Positions 7,163 to 16,737 of a DNA stretch of 20,136 bases are shown here, piece after piece (position 1 is the stretch's first letter; every line of letters starts with the position of its first letter). The position numbers were made by a program, and so were the translations under genes. Origin of the DNA: Hyphomicrobiales bacterium (GTDB taxonomy: Bacteria > Pseudomonadota > Alphaproteobacteria > Rhizobiales > Rhizobiaceae); contig JAALLB010000007.1 in assembly GCA_011087745.1 (NCBI GenBank), forward strand, positions 1 through 20,136, read 5' to 3'. Below the pieces are notes generated by a model. That model was not told the origin of the DNA, did not search any database, and worked only from the letters and a program-made list of their open reading frames with translations.

Positions 7163-9256
7163 ATGACGAAACTGATCATTGACGGCAAAGAAATTGAAGT
7201 TCCAGATCACTATACGATCTTGCAGGCTTGTGAAGAAGCAGGTGCGGAAATTCCGCGTTTTTGTTTCCACGAGCGCCTTTCCATTGCCGGTAACTGCCGC
7301 ATGTGTTTGGTTGAAGTAAAAGGTGGCCCGCCAAAGCCACAGGCTTCCTGTGCATTGGGCGTAAGAGATTGTCGTCCTAGACCCAACGGTGAACCACCAG
7401 AGATTTCCACGAAATCACCAATGGTCAAAAAAGCCCGTGAAGGCGTCATGGAATTCCTTTTGATCAATCACCCGCTTGATTGTCCAATTTGTGACCAGGG
7501 CGGAGAATGTGATCTACAAGACCAGGCCATGGCTTATGGTGTTGATAAAAATCGTTTTGCTGAAAACAAGCGCGCTGTTGAAGACAAATATATTGGCCCG
7601 CTTGTTCGCACAAAAATGACACGCTGCATTCACTGTACCCGCTGTGTTCGGTTCACAACAGAAGTAGCTGGTATTTCTGAACTGGGTCTGTTGGGTCGCG
7701 GCGAAGATGCCGAGATTACAACCTATCTTGAAACTGCCATGACATCTGAAATGCAAGGCAATGTAATTGATCTTTGCCCCGTTGGTGCACTGACATCGCG
7801 TCCTTACCAGGATACAGCCCGTCCTTGGGAGTTGCGTAAAACTGAATCCATCGACGTTATGGATGCGGTCGGTTCAAACATTCGCGTAGATGCACGCGGC
7901 CGCGAAGTAATGCGCATTATGCCTCGTCTGCATGAAGATGTGAACGAAGAATGGATTTCAGATAAATCCCGTTTCATTTGGGATGGCCTTCGTTCGCAAC
8001 GTCTTGATAAGCCTTATATTCGCAAGTCTGGAAAACTAAAACCTGCATCTTGGGAAGAAGCATTCAAAGCAGTAGCCAAAAAAGTTAAGGCAACCAAAGC
8101 GGACAAAATTGGCACAATCGCCGGGAGTATGTCCTCTGTTGAAGACATGTATGCATTGAAAAGCCTCATGGGTAATCTTGGTTCAACCAATATGGACTGT
8201 CGCGAAGTTGGCAGTTCACTTTCACCGGCCAATGGTCGCGAAAGCTACCTGTTTAATTCAACGATCGCAGGTATTGAAGAATCTGATGCGCTTTTGATTG
8301 TCGGGTCTAACCCTCGCTTTGAAGCAGCAGTTCTAAACAGCCGTATCCTGAAACGTGTCAAAATGGGCAACTATCCTGTTGGCGTTGTTGGAGATGTTGG
8401 TGATCTTCGCTATGCTTACGATCAATTGGGATCAGGGGCTGACACGCTTAAGGACTTGGTATCAGGTAAAAATAAATTTGCGGCCCAACTCAAGAATGCC
8501 AAAAAACCAATGATCATTGTTGGCCAGGGCGCACTCAATCGTTCTGATAGCGAAGCAATTCTTGGTCTGCTTGGTGCATTGGCAAAATCAACAGGTGTTT
8601 TTGCAAAAGACTGGAACGGTTTTAACGTCCTTCATACAAGTGCGTCACAGGTTGGCGGCCTTGATCTAGGGTTTGTTCCTGGCAAAGACGGCAAAGACAC
8701 ATCTGCAATGCTAAAAGACATGGATGTGCTTTTCGTTCATGGTGCCGACGAACTTGATATGACCAAAGCCAATGGCTTTAAAGTCTATATTGGAAGCCAC
8801 GGAGATGTGGGTGCACACCACGCAGATGTAATTCTTCCAGCGTCAACTTATACAGAAAAATCAGGCACTTATGTAAATACAGAAGGCCGGGTTCAGATGT
8901 CGACCAGAGCCGCATTTGCGCCAGGTGATGCAAAAGAAGATTGGGCTATTGTTCGTGCTTTATCTGCTCATCTGGGTGTAACAGTCGGCTTTGATAGTCT
9001 TTCAGAATTGCGTTCGGTACTTTATTCGCAATTTCCGCACTTTGCGCGCCTTGATGAGGTTGCAGAAGCAGGTGTTGATGATGTAAATGCTATAGCCAAA
9101 TCATTGGGTGCTTCGAAAACTGGAAAAGTTCTTGGTTCGCCTCTCATAAGTCCGATCAAGGATTACTTCATGACCAACCCAATTGCACGTGCTTCCAAGG
9201 TGATGGCAGAATGTTCTGCGTTTCGCTCTGGCAGTATGAAGCAGGCAGCGGAATAG
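7163..9256 (+). CDS. nuoG: NADH-quinone oxidoreductase subunit G (NuoG)
   Basis: The 75 kDa-type subunit (697 residues), which relays electrons through three clusters. The ferredoxin-like N-terminus has the N1b ligands Cys34, Cys45, Cys48 and Cys63. N5 is bound by His103, Cys107, Cys110 and Cys116 (NHPLDCPICDQGGEC), and N4 by Cys155, Cys158, Cys161 (CIHCTRC) and Cys205 (DLCPVGAL). The rest is the molybdopterin-oxidoreductase-like domain, which has lost catalysis in complex I. The four-cysteine set of the extra cluster N7 is not seen, as expected for the alphaproteobacterial and mitochondrial type. A 24-base gap separates it from the upstream gene; its stop is followed closely by nuoH. Confidence 0.97.
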   Translation: MTKLIIDGKEIEVPDHYTILQACEEAGAEIPRFCFHERLSIAGNCRMCLVEVKGGPPKPQASCALGVRDCRPRPNGEPPEISTKSPMVKKAREGVMEFLLINHPLDCPICDQGGECDLQDQAMAYGVDKNRFAENKRAVEDKYIGPLVRTKMTRCIHCTRCVRFTTEVAGISELGLLGRGEDAEITTYLETAMTSEMQGNVIDLCPVGALTSRPYQDTARPWELRKTESIDVMDAVGSNIRVDARGREVMRIMPRLHEDVNEEWISDKSRFIWDGLRSQRLDKPYIRKSGKLKPASWEEAFKAVAKKVKATKADKIGTIAGSMSSVEDMYALKSLMGNLGSTNMDCREVGSSLSPANGRESYLFNSTIAGIEESDALLIVGSNPRFEAAVLNSRILKRVKMGNYPVGVVGDVGDLRYAYDQLGSGADTLKDLVSGKNKFAAQLKNAKKPMIIVGQGALNRSDSEAILGLLGALAKSTGVFAKDWNGFNVLHTSASQVGGLDLGFVPGKDGKDTSAMLKDMDVLFVHGADELDMTKANGFKVYIGSHGDVGAHHADVILPASTYTEKSGTYVNTEGRVQMSTRAAFAPGDAKEDWAIVRALSAHLGVTVGFDSLSELRSVLYSQFPHFARLDEVAEAGVDDVNAIAKSLGASKTGKVLGSPLISPIKDYFMTNPIARASKVMAECSAFRSGSMKQAAE

Positions 9257-9270
9257 GCGAGGGACAGAAC

Positions 9271-10320
9271 ATGCAAGCAATCTTCGACTATCTTTGGCCA
9301 GTAATTGTAACATTTGCTCAAAGTCTTTTGCTTTTGGTCGCGCTTTTGGTTTTAACGGCCTATATTCTTTACGCTGACCGTAAAATCTTCGCAGCAGTTC
9401 AAATGCGCAGAGGTCCAAATGTAGTTGGCCCTTGGGGGTTGCTTCAATCCTTTGCTGATTTGCTAAAGTTTGTTGTTAAGGAACCAATTATTCCTTCAAG
9501 CGCCAGTAAAGCTGTATTCATCATTGCACCGATCGTTTCAGCAGTTCTCGCGCTTGCTGAATGGGCAGTGATACCGCTTGATAAAGGTTGGGCAATTGCT
9601 GATCTGAACCTTGGCATTCTGTTTGTATTCGCGATTTCTTCGCTGGAAGTCTACGGCGTAATTATGGGCGGTTGGGCATCCAACTCAAAATACGCTTTCC
9701 TTGCCGCTCTTCGTTCAGCGGCTCAAATGGTCTCATATGAAGTTTCAATCGGGTTTGTGATGATTACGGTTCTACTTTGTGTTGGTTCACTGAATCTGGA
9801 TGACATTATCATCGCCCAGCAAACAGGGTTTGGTACGCACTATTTAGGCATGGGTTCATCATTCCTGGATTGGCATTGGTTGCCGCTGTTCCCGATGTTC
9901 ATCATCTTCTTTATCTCGGCAATCGCTGAAACAAACCGCCCGCCATTTGATTTGCCGGAAGCTGAATCAGAACTTGTTGCTGGCCATATGGTTGAATATT
10001 CATCAACCTTGTTCCTGCTTTTCTTCTTGGGTGAATTTGTTGCAATCATTTTGATGTGTGCTCTAACCACGGTTCTCTTCTTGGGGGGCTGGTTGCCTCC
10101 ATTTGATGTTTGGTTCCTGGACTGGGTGCCGGGAGCATTCTGGTTCTTCCTGAAGATGCTTCTTGTATTCTTCGCAATGGCTATGGTTCGAGCAGTTGTT
10201 CCGCGTTATCGTTATGACCAATTGATGCGTTTGGGGTGGAAAGTATTCCTGCCAATCTCACTCTTCATGGTTTTTGCCACAGCACTTGTTCTTCAAATTA
10301 CAGGGTGGGTCGCAGCATGA
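9271..10320 (+). CDS. nuoH: NADH-quinone oxidoreductase subunit H (NuoH)
   Basis: Membrane subunit that forms much of the quinone tunnel and connects it to the proton-pumping arm. The 349 residues contain several hydrophobic segments (about eight are expected). Family signatures are YADRKIFAAVQMRRGPNVVGP (34-54) and the loop AETNRPPFDLPEAESELVAG (219-238), whose glutamates are implicated in coupling. I use the ATG at 9271, with GCGAGGGA just upstream (9257-9264). A longer reading from 9211 would overlap nuoG by 46 bases and add a segment unlike the family. Its stop overlaps the nuoI start (ATGA at 10317-10320). Confidence 0.96.
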   Translation: MQAIFDYLWPVIVTFAQSLLLLVALLVLTAYILYADRKIFAAVQMRRGPNVVGPWGLLQSFADLLKFVVKEPIIPSSASKAVFIIAPIVSAVLALAEWAVIPLDKGWAIADLNLGILFVFAISSLEVYGVIMGGWASNSKYAFLAALRSAAQMVSYEVSIGFVMITVLLCVGSLNLDDIIIAQQTGFGTHYLGMGSSFLDWHWLPLFPMFIIFFISAIAETNRPPFDLPEAESELVAGHMVEYSSTLFLLFFLGEFVAIILMCALTTVLFLGGWLPPFDVWFLDWVPGAFWFFLKMLLVFFAMAMVRAVVPRYRYDQLMRLGWKVFLPISLFMVFATALVLQITGWVAA

Positions 10321-10808
10321 GTAATCTTGCACAAGCAGCAAAATCACTTCTACTAAAAGAGTTCTTTTCGGCTCTTGGATTGGCATTACGTTATATGTTC
10401 GCGCCAAAGCCAACGATCAATTATCCATTTGAAAAAGGTCCGGTGTCTGCACGCTTTAGAGGCGAGCATGCGCTTCGTCGCTATCCAAATGGCGAAGAGC
10501 GTTGCATTGCATGTAAATTGTGTGAAGCAATTTGCCCGGCACAAGCAATTACAATTGAGGCTGGTCCACGCGGCAACGACGGCACACGCCGTACAGTTCG
10601 TTATGACATTGACATGGTAAAATGTATTTACTGCGGATTTTGTCAGGAAGCATGTCCGGTTGATGCAATTGTTGAGGGGCCGAATTTCGAATTCGCAACT
10701 GAAACCCGTGAAGAACTTTATTATGACAAAGACAAGTTACTGGATAATGGCGACCGTTGGGAGCGAGAAATTGCCCGTAACCTGCACATTGATGCGCCAT
10801 ATAGGTAG
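10317..10808 (+). CDS. nuoI: NADH-quinone oxidoreductase subunit I (NuoI)
   Basis: The 23 kDa-type ferredoxin subunit carrying [4Fe-4S] clusters N6a and N6b, between NuoG and NuoB in the electron path. The 163 residues contain two CxxCxxCxxxCP motifs, Cys63-66-69-73 (CIACKLCEAICP) and Cys103-106-109-113 (CIYCGFCQEACP). An amphipathic N-terminal helix (about 8-28) would lie on the membrane. The C-terminal EREIARNLHIDAPYR is typical of alphaproteobacterial and mitochondrial forms. The ATG at 10317 overlaps the nuoH stop by four bases, which fits translational coupling; an in-frame ATG at 10236 lies deep inside nuoH and is rejected. Confidence 0.97.
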   Translation: MSNLAQAAKSLLLKEFFSALGLALRYMFAPKPTINYPFEKGPVSARFRGEHALRRYPNGEERCIACKLCEAICPAQAITIEAGPRGNDGTRRTVRYDIDMVKCIYCGFCQEACPVDAIVEGPNFEFATETREELYYDKDKLLDNGDRWEREIARNLHIDAPYR

Positions 10809-10817
10809 GACCCAGAC

Positions 10818-11432
10818 ATGACCGCATCCATCATCTTTTTCTATATGTTCTCGGCCATTATGCTGGCGTCAGCATTCATGGTTATTTCATCGCGCAATCC
10901 GGTGCACTCTGTTTTGTTTCTAATCCTTGCATTTGTAAATGCCTCGGGACTGTTCATCATGACGGGTGCTGAATTCCTGGGTCTGCTTTTGATTGTCGTC
11001 TACGTTGGCGCGGTCGCAGTGCTATTCCTGTTCGTTGTCATGATGCTTGACGTGGATTTTGCAGAATTACGAGAAGGCTTCCTGCAGTATTTGCCCATTG
11101 GAGCATTGGTCGGAATCATCTTCCTGGTTGAACTGCTCATGGTAGTAGGTACCTGGGTTGCTGCACCAAATACTGCTGGCACGACTGGGCAACCAATTCC
11201 GGATGTTGCAGAAGTTCGTAACATCGAGGCGTTGGGAAACATTCTTTATACGGATCATATTTTCTTCTTCCAGATTGCTGGCATGATTTTGTTGGTCGCT
11301 ATGGTTGGCGCGATTGTTTTAACGCTGCGCCATAAGCCAAGTGTTCGCAGGCAGAATATTGCAACTCAGGTTGGCCGCGATCCGAAGACTGCAATTCGTA
11401 ATGTAAACGTTGAAAGCGGGAAGGGGCTATAA
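10818..11432 (+). CDS. nuoJ: NADH-quinone oxidoreductase subunit J (NuoJ)
   Basis: Membrane-arm subunit (ND6 type). The 204 residues show five hydrophobic segments. The conserved third helix contains LLLIVVYVGAVAVLFLFVVMM (about 56-76), with the GAVAVLFLF signature around the pi-bulge region known from complex I structures. The polar C-terminal tail of about 35 residues is basic. It begins nine bases after nuoI, near a modest TAGGA, and ends one base before the nuoK start, so these genes are read together. No missing segments are seen. Confidence 0.95.
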   Translation: MTASIIFFYMFSAIMLASAFMVISSRNPVHSVLFLILAFVNASGLFIMTGAEFLGLLLIVVYVGAVAVLFLFVVMMLDVDFAELREGFLQYLPIGALVGIIFLVELLMVVGTWVAAPNTAGTTGQPIPDVAEVRNIEALGNILYTDHIFFFQIAGMILLVAMVGAIVLTLRHKPSVRRQNIATQVGRDPKTAIRNVNVESGKGL

Positions 11433-11433
11433 G

Positions 11434-11742
11434 ATGGAAATCGGAATTTCACACTACCTCTCAGTAAGTGCCATTTTATTCACAATTGGCATGCTCGGTA
11501 TTTTTCTGAACAGAAAAAACATCTTGATTATCTTGATGTCGATCGAGCTTATCCTTCTTTCCGTAAACCTCAACTTCGTTGCCTTCTCTCAACACTTGGG
11601 AGATTTGATGGGGCAGGTGTTTGCATTGTTTGTTTTAACGGTTGCTGCAGCAGAAGCAGCGATTGGCCTTGCTATCCTTGTGGCCTTCTTCCGCAATAAA
11701 AGTTCAATTGCCGTTGAAGATGTAAGTGTGATGAAAGGCTGA
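11434..11742 (+). CDS. nuoK: NADH-quinone oxidoreductase subunit K (NuoK)
   Basis: Small membrane-arm subunit (ND4L type), related to antiporter subunits. The 102 residues form three helices, with Glu38 (in MSIELILLSVNLN) and Glu74 (in AAAEAAIGLA) at the places of the proton-path glutamates Glu36 and Glu72 of the E. coli protein. AAGGGG at 11421-11426 is seven bases before the ATG at 11434, which supports this start over an in-frame ATG at 11410 within nuoJ. The stop lies two bases before the nuoL ATG. Length matches the family. Confidence 0.96.
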   Translation: MEIGISHYLSVSAILFTIGMLGIFLNRKNILIILMSIELILLSVNLNFVAFSQHLGDLMGQVFALFVLTVAAAEAAIGLAILVAFFRNKSSIAVEDVSVMKG

Positions 11743-11744
11743 CC

Positions 11745-13739
11745 ATGTATCACTTAATTGTCTTTCTACCACTTATCGGATTTTTGATAGCCGGGCTTTT
11801 CGCAAAGTCTATCGGTTCAAAGGGATGCGAGTACATCACTACGGGTTTGATGATTGTATCAGCAATCCTGTCCTGGGTGGCTTTTCTATCTTACGGGTAT
11901 TCAGATGCAGAACCCTTTACGGTTCCTGTGCTGCAATGGATTAGTTCAGGCGATCTCAACGTAAATTGGGCACTGCGCATTGATACGCTTACCGTTGTGA
12001 TGCTGGTTGTTGTAAACACGGTATCATCGCTGGTTCATATGTATTCAATTGGCTATATGCACCACGATCCGCATCGCCCGCGTTTCTTCGCATATCTATC
12101 TCTGTTCACCTTCGCCATGTTGATGTTGGTAACCTCAGACAACCTGCTTCAGATGTTCTTTGGCTGGGAAGGTGTTGGTCTGGCATCTTATCTGCTGATT
12201 GGTTTTTGGTTTAAAAAGCCATCAGCAAATGCTGCTGCCATTAAAGCATTTGTTGTTAATCGGGTCGGTGACTTTGGTTTTGCACTAGGTATTTTTGGTG
12301 TGTTCTTCATGTTCAACACCATCGAGTTTTCAACAATTTTTGCAAATGTGGAAACTGTTGCAAATGCTGAAGGTATATTGCTGAACTTCCTTGGTTACGA
12401 ACTGGGTGCAGATGCGGCAATGACAATTGTATGCTTGCTGCTATTCATGGGTGCAATGGGTAAGTCAGCTCAATTCCTGCTCCACACCTGGTTGCCAGAC
12501 GCTATGGAAGGCCCAACACCAGTGTCGGCGTTCATTCACGCGGCAACCATGGTTACAGCTGGCGTATTTTTGGTGGCACGTATGTCGCCACTGTTTGAAT
12601 ATTCTCAAACTGCTCTAACCTTCGTAACGCTGATCGGTGCTACAACAGCATTCTTTGCAGCAACCATCGGTCTGGTACAAAATGATATCAAGCGGGTAAT
12701 TGCTTATTCAACCTGTTCACAACTTGGCTACATGTTTGTGGCGCTTGGTGTCGGAGCTTATGGTGCGGCTATTTTCCACCTCTTCACACACGCATTCTTC
12801 AAGGCGCTTTTGTTCCTAGGTGCTGGATCTGTCATTCATGCGGTTTCAGACGAGCAGGACATGCGCAAAATGGGTGGTCTTCGCAAACACATTCCAAAAA
12901 CTTATTGGATGATGATGATCGGAACAGTTGCACTAACAGGTCTTGGAATTCCAGGAACCGTCCTTGGTACTGCGGGTTTCTTCTCAAAAGATGCCATCAT
13001 TGAAAGCGCATTCGTCGGTCAAAATGCTTATGCTGGATATGCATTTGTATTGCTGGTTGCTGCAGCGCTTTTCACAAGCTTTTATTCCTGGCGTCTGATT
13101 TTTATGACCTTCCATGGCAAGCCACGAGCATCGGTTGATGTCATGAGTCATGTTCATGAATCGCCGAACGTAATGCTAATTCCATTATATATTTTGGCTG
13201 CAGGCGCATTGCTTGCAGGCTTTGTATTCCATGATGCTTTTGTTGGACATGCAACCGGTGGTCATCATGAAGGTTGGTACAATGAATTCTGGCGTACTGC
13301 ACTTTATGCTGCGGAAAACAACAAGGTTTTGGAGACATTCCACGATGTTCCAAAACTGGTGAAATGGTCTCCGTTTATCGTAATGGCAATTGGCTTTGTT
13401 TTGGCTTGGTTGATGTACATAAAATCGCCGTACCTTCCAAAGGAATTGGCAAAACAGCACCCAGGTCTTTATTCCTTCTTGCTGAACAAATGGTACTTCG
13501 ATGAGCTTTACGATTTTATCTTTGTTCGCCCTGCAAAATGGATCGGACACTTCCTTTGGAAAAAAGGTGATGGCTGGCTGATTGATGGATTTGGACCTGA
13601 TGGCATATCCGCACGTGTTTTGGATGTAACAGGCAAAGTCGTCAAATTGCAGTCTGGTTATCTTTACCACTACGCATTTGCAATGATGATAGGTATTGCT
13701 GCTTTGATTACTTGGACGATGTTCGGAGGAGCAGGCTAA
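11745..13739 (+). CDS. nuoL: NADH-quinone oxidoreductase subunit L (NuoL)
   Basis: Distal proton-pumping subunit, homologous to Mrp antiporter subunits (ND5 type). The 664 residues carry the channel glutamate Glu142 in MFFGWEGVGLASYLLIGFW and Lys240 in GAMGKSAQFLLHTWLPDAMEGPTP. A long C-terminal part (about 530-640) contains the lateral helix and the last transmembrane segment, with WYFDELYDFIFVRPAKW. It is full length. The GGAGGAG near its 3' end (13725-13731) serves nuoM, whose ATG overlaps its stop by one base (TAATG). Confidence 0.96.
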   Translation: MYHLIVFLPLIGFLIAGLFAKSIGSKGCEYITTGLMIVSAILSWVAFLSYGYSDAEPFTVPVLQWISSGDLNVNWALRIDTLTVVMLVVVNTVSSLVHMYSIGYMHHDPHRPRFFAYLSLFTFAMLMLVTSDNLLQMFFGWEGVGLASYLLIGFWFKKPSANAAAIKAFVVNRVGDFGFALGIFGVFFMFNTIEFSTIFANVETVANAEGILLNFLGYELGADAAMTIVCLLLFMGAMGKSAQFLLHTWLPDAMEGPTPVSAFIHAATMVTAGVFLVARMSPLFEYSQTALTFVTLIGATTAFFAATIGLVQNDIKRVIAYSTCSQLGYMFVALGVGAYGAAIFHLFTHAFFKALLFLGAGSVIHAVSDEQDMRKMGGLRKHIPKTYWMMMIGTVALTGLGIPGTVLGTAGFFSKDAIIESAFVGQNAYAGYAFVLLVAAALFTSFYSWRLIFMTFHGKPRASVDVMSHVHESPNVMLIPLYILAAGALLAGFVFHDAFVGHATGGHHEGWYNEFWRTALYAAENNKVLETFHDVPKLVKWSPFIVMAIGFVLAWLMYIKSPYLPKELAKQHPGLYSFLLNKWYFDELYDFIFVRPAKWIGHFLWKKGDGWLIDGFGPDGISARVLDVTGKVVKLQSGYLYHYAFAMMIGIAALITWTMFGGAG

Positions 13740-15268
13740 TGACTGACTGGCCAATTCTCACAATGATCACATTCATGCCGCTTGTCGGCGCGCTGATGAT
13801 TATGCTCATTCCAACAGATAATGCTGTTGCAGAACGCAATATCAAAAATGTTGCTCTTTTCACAACAGTGATCACATTCATTGCTTCGCTTTATATTTGG
13901 ATCAATTTCGACGAAACAACAGCTGGCTTCCAATTTGTAGAACGCAATGAGTGGATCGGCTCATTCATGTCCTACCACATGGGTGTTGATGGCATTTCAA
14001 TGTTGTTTGTTATCCTTTCGACCTTCCTTATGCCGTTTTGTATTCTGGCAAGCTGGAACAGCGTGAAGAAAGATATCAAGTCCTACATGATTGCTTTCCT
14101 TGTATTGGAAACCTTCATGATCGGAGTGTTCTGCGCACTGGATATCATGTTGTTCTACATCTTCTTTGAAGCGGGTCTCATTCCAATGTTCTTGATCATT
14201 GGCATTTGGGGTGGCGCGCGCCGCGTATATGCTAGTTTCAAGTTCTTCCTGTATACATTGCTTGGCTCTGTTCTAATGCTGTTGGCAATTATGGCCATTT
14301 ACTGGCAGACAAACACAACAGATATTGTCTTGCTATTGGATCCATCGCGCGCTGAATCGGTTATTCCAGCGTCAATGCAAACATGGTTGTGGTTGGCTTT
14401 CTTTGCTTCTTTTGCGGTCAAAATGCCGATGTGGCCGGTTCATACCTGGTTGCCGGACGCACACGTTGAAGCCCCAACGGCCGGTTCTGTTATCCTGGCA
14501 GCCATCCTGTTGAAAATGGGGGGCTACGGATTCCTGCGGTTCTCAATACCAATGTTCCCAGTTGCAAGTGACGAACTCTCGATGTTGGTATTTGTTTTGT
14601 CGGCAATAGCAATCATTTACACGTCACTTGTGGCTTTGATGCAGGAAGATATTAAAAAGCTTATTGCTTATTCATCCGTTGCTCATATGGGTTACGTCAC
14701 CATCGGGATTTTCACAATGAATGCCAATGGTGTTCAAGGTAGTATTTACCAGATGCTTTCACATGGACTTGTATCTGGCGCATTGTTCCTTTGCGTGGGT
14801 GTTGTATACGATCGCATGCATACCCGTGAGATCGCTGCCTATGGTGGGTTAGTGAACCGTATGCCCAAATATGCAGTTGTGTTCCTTATCTTCACCATGG
14901 CGAATGTAGGCCTTCCAGGAACATCAGGATTTGTTGGTGAGTTCCTCGTGCTACTCGGTATTTTCCAGGTGAACACCTGGATTGCATTATTCGCAACAAC
15001 CGGCGTAGTCTTGTCAGCAGCTTATGCGCTTTGGCTTTATCGCCGCGTCATGCTGGGTGTCCTTGATAAGGAAAGCCTCAAATCTATCCTGGATCTGGAT
15101 GGTCGTGAAAAAGCAATTATTTATCCACTTGTTGTGCTGGTTATCTTCTACGGTGTTTATCCAATGCCGGTGTTTGAAGCGACGGAAGTATCGGTCAACA
15201 ATCTAATCGTGAATTACCAAGCAGCTTTAGAAGCTGCAAAAGAAACCGCTCAGGCGAGCCTGAAATAA
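13739..15268 (+). CDS. nuoM: NADH-quinone oxidoreductase subunit M (NuoM)
   Basis: Proton-pumping membrane subunit (ND4 type). The 509 residues begin MTDWPILTMITFMPLVGALM. Glu144 (in IFFEAGLIPMFLIIGIWGG) is at the same number as the essential Glu144 of E. coli NuoM, and Lys228 (in SFAVKMPMWPVHTWLPDAHVEAPT) corresponds to its conserved TM7 lysine. The ATG at 13739 overlaps the nuoL stop and has GGAGGAG upstream; a longer reading from 13712 inside nuoL is not needed. A 17-base gap separates it from nuoN. Confidence 0.96.
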   Translation: MTDWPILTMITFMPLVGALMIMLIPTDNAVAERNIKNVALFTTVITFIASLYIWINFDETTAGFQFVERNEWIGSFMSYHMGVDGISMLFVILSTFLMPFCILASWNSVKKDIKSYMIAFLVLETFMIGVFCALDIMLFYIFFEAGLIPMFLIIGIWGGARRVYASFKFFLYTLLGSVLMLLAIMAIYWQTNTTDIVLLLDPSRAESVIPASMQTWLWLAFFASFAVKMPMWPVHTWLPDAHVEAPTAGSVILAAILLKMGGYGFLRFSIPMFPVASDELSMLVFVLSAIAIIYTSLVALMQEDIKKLIAYSSVAHMGYVTIGIFTMNANGVQGSIYQMLSHGLVSGALFLCVGVVYDRMHTREIAAYGGLVNRMPKYAVVFLIFTMANVGLPGTSGFVGEFLVLLGIFQVNTWIALFATTGVVLSAAYALWLYRRVMLGVLDKESLKSILDLDGREKAIIYPLVVLVIFYGVYPMPVFEATEVSVNNLIVNYQAALEAAKETAQASLK

Positions 15269-15285
15269 TAGAACAGAGAATTCGA

Positions 15286-16737
15286 ATGCAAGAAACATTG
15301 CAGGCATTTATTGAAGCACAGAACATGGGGCTATTAGGCGCAGAGCTTTGGCTTGCGCTGGGCGTACTCGTCTTGCTCATGATTGGCGTTTATTCAGGTG
15401 AGCGTGCTCATTCACAAGTAACAGGACTTTCACTGGCAGTAATTGTTGCAGCTGGCATCGGCTTGTTCCTAACAGTTGATCGCGGAACGGCAATGAATGG
15501 CTCGTTTATTCTCGATAATTTTGCCTGGTTCATGAAACTTCTAACGCTACTGGGGTCTGGCTTGGCGATTATCATGTCAGTAAATTTCATGAAGCGGGAA
15601 GGGGTAATTAACTTCGAGTACCCAATTCTTGTACTGACCGCCACTCTTGGCATGATGCTAATGATTTCTGCCAATGACCTGATTACGCTTTATCTTGGAT
15701 TGGAACTGCAATCCTTATCGCTCTATGTACTGGCTGCTATCAATCGCGATTCAGTTCGCTCTACTGAGGCAGGTCTTAAATACTTTGTACTGGGCGCGCT
15801 TTCTTCAGGCATGTTGCTTTACGGAGCTTCGTTGATTTACGGATTTACCGGCCACACGGATTTCGTTGGTATTGCAGAAGCAATGGCAGGCAATGAACGT
15901 TCTCTCGGGTTAATATTCGGTCTCGTATTCTTGATGGCTGGTATTGCATTTAAGATTTCTGCAGTGCCATTTCATATGTGGACGCCAGATGTTTATGAAG
16001 GTTCTCCTTCGCCGGTAACTGCCTTCTTTGCTGCAGCACCAAAAATTGCAGCAATGTCGATGCTGATCCGCGTCGTTATTCAAGCCTTCGAACCAGTGAC
16101 TTCCGATTGGCAGCAAATCATTGCCTTGATTGCAATTGCTTCAATGGCTCTTGGTGCATTTGCTGCAATTGGTCAAACCAACATCAAGAGACTAATGGCC
16201 TATTCATCGATTGGTCATATGGGTTATGCGCTTGTTGGCCTTGCAGCTGGTACGCAAGCAGGTGTGCATGGTGTCATAATTTATATGTTGATTTATATGG
16301 TTATGACTGTCGGTACGTTTGCGTGCATCATCGCCATGCGTCGCAAAGATGGGTCAGTGGAAGAAATTTCGGACCTGTCTGGCCTTGGCAGCCGCAATCC
16401 GATGATGGCTCTGTTGCTGACTATTTTGATGTTCTCACTCGCTGGCATTCCGCCGCTTGCCGGGTTCTTTGCCAAATACTTTGTATTTGTCGCAGCAATT
16501 GAAGCAGGCCTTTATGCTCTTGCCATTATTGGCGTGATCGCAAGTGTTATTGGTTCTTTCTATTACCTGCGTATCATCAAGGTGATGTGGTTTGATGAAC
16601 CCGCTGATAACTTTGTTCCAATGGATGGCGAATTGAAACTTGTTCTTATGGCAAGCGGAATATTTGTAACTTTCTATGTGCTTATTGCAGGCTTTGTCAC
16701 TGATGCTACGTCAACCGCTGCTGCATCGTTCTTTTGA
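15286..16737 (+). CDS. nuoN: NADH-quinone oxidoreductase subunit N (NuoN)
   Basis: Third antiporter-like proton-pumping subunit (ND2 type), 483 residues with many transmembrane segments. Glu140 (YLGLELQSLSLYVL), Lys223 (GIAFKISAVPFHMWTPDVYEG) and Lys253 (AAPKIAAMSML) fit the conserved Glu133, Lys217 and Lys247 of E. coli NuoN with a constant offset of six or seven. It is the last complex I gene of the cluster. Its stop overlaps the TTG start of birA by three bases (TTGA at 16734-16737). The ribosome binding site is weak. Confidence 0.96.
   Translation: MQETLQAFIEAQNMGLLGAELWLALGVLVLLMIGVYSGERAHSQVTGLSLAVIVAAGIGLFLTVDRGTAMNGSFILDNFAWFMKLLTLLGSGLAIIMSVNFMKREGVINFEYPILVLTATLGMMLMISANDLITLYLGLELQSLSLYVLAAINRDSVRSTEAGLKYFVLGALSSGMLLYGASLIYGFTGHTDFVGIAEAMAGNERSLGLIFGLVFLMAGIAFKISAVPFHMWTPDVYEGSPSPVTAFFAAAPKIAAMSMLIRVVIQAFEPVTSDWQQIIALIAIASMALGAFAAIGQTNIKRLMAYSSIGHMGYALVGLAAGTQAGVHGVIIYMLIYMVMTVGTFACIIAMRRKDGSVEEISDLSGLGSRNPMMALLLTILMFSLAGIPPLAGFFAKYFVFVAAIEAGLYALAIIGVIASVIGSFYYLRIIKVMWFDEPADNFVPMDGELKLVLMASGIFVTFYVLIAGFVTDATSTAAASFF

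Noticed and set aside
13185..13754. 189-codon open frame antisense to the end of nuoL
   Set aside because: It lies wholly opposite well-conserved nuoL sequence, is rich in Cys, His and Gln as shadow frames usually are, and has no recognisable domain.
16107..16502. 131-codon plus-strand frame inside nuoN
   Set aside because: It is an alternate frame of a membrane protein gene, with Trp- and Cys-rich low-credibility sequence and no initiation signal.
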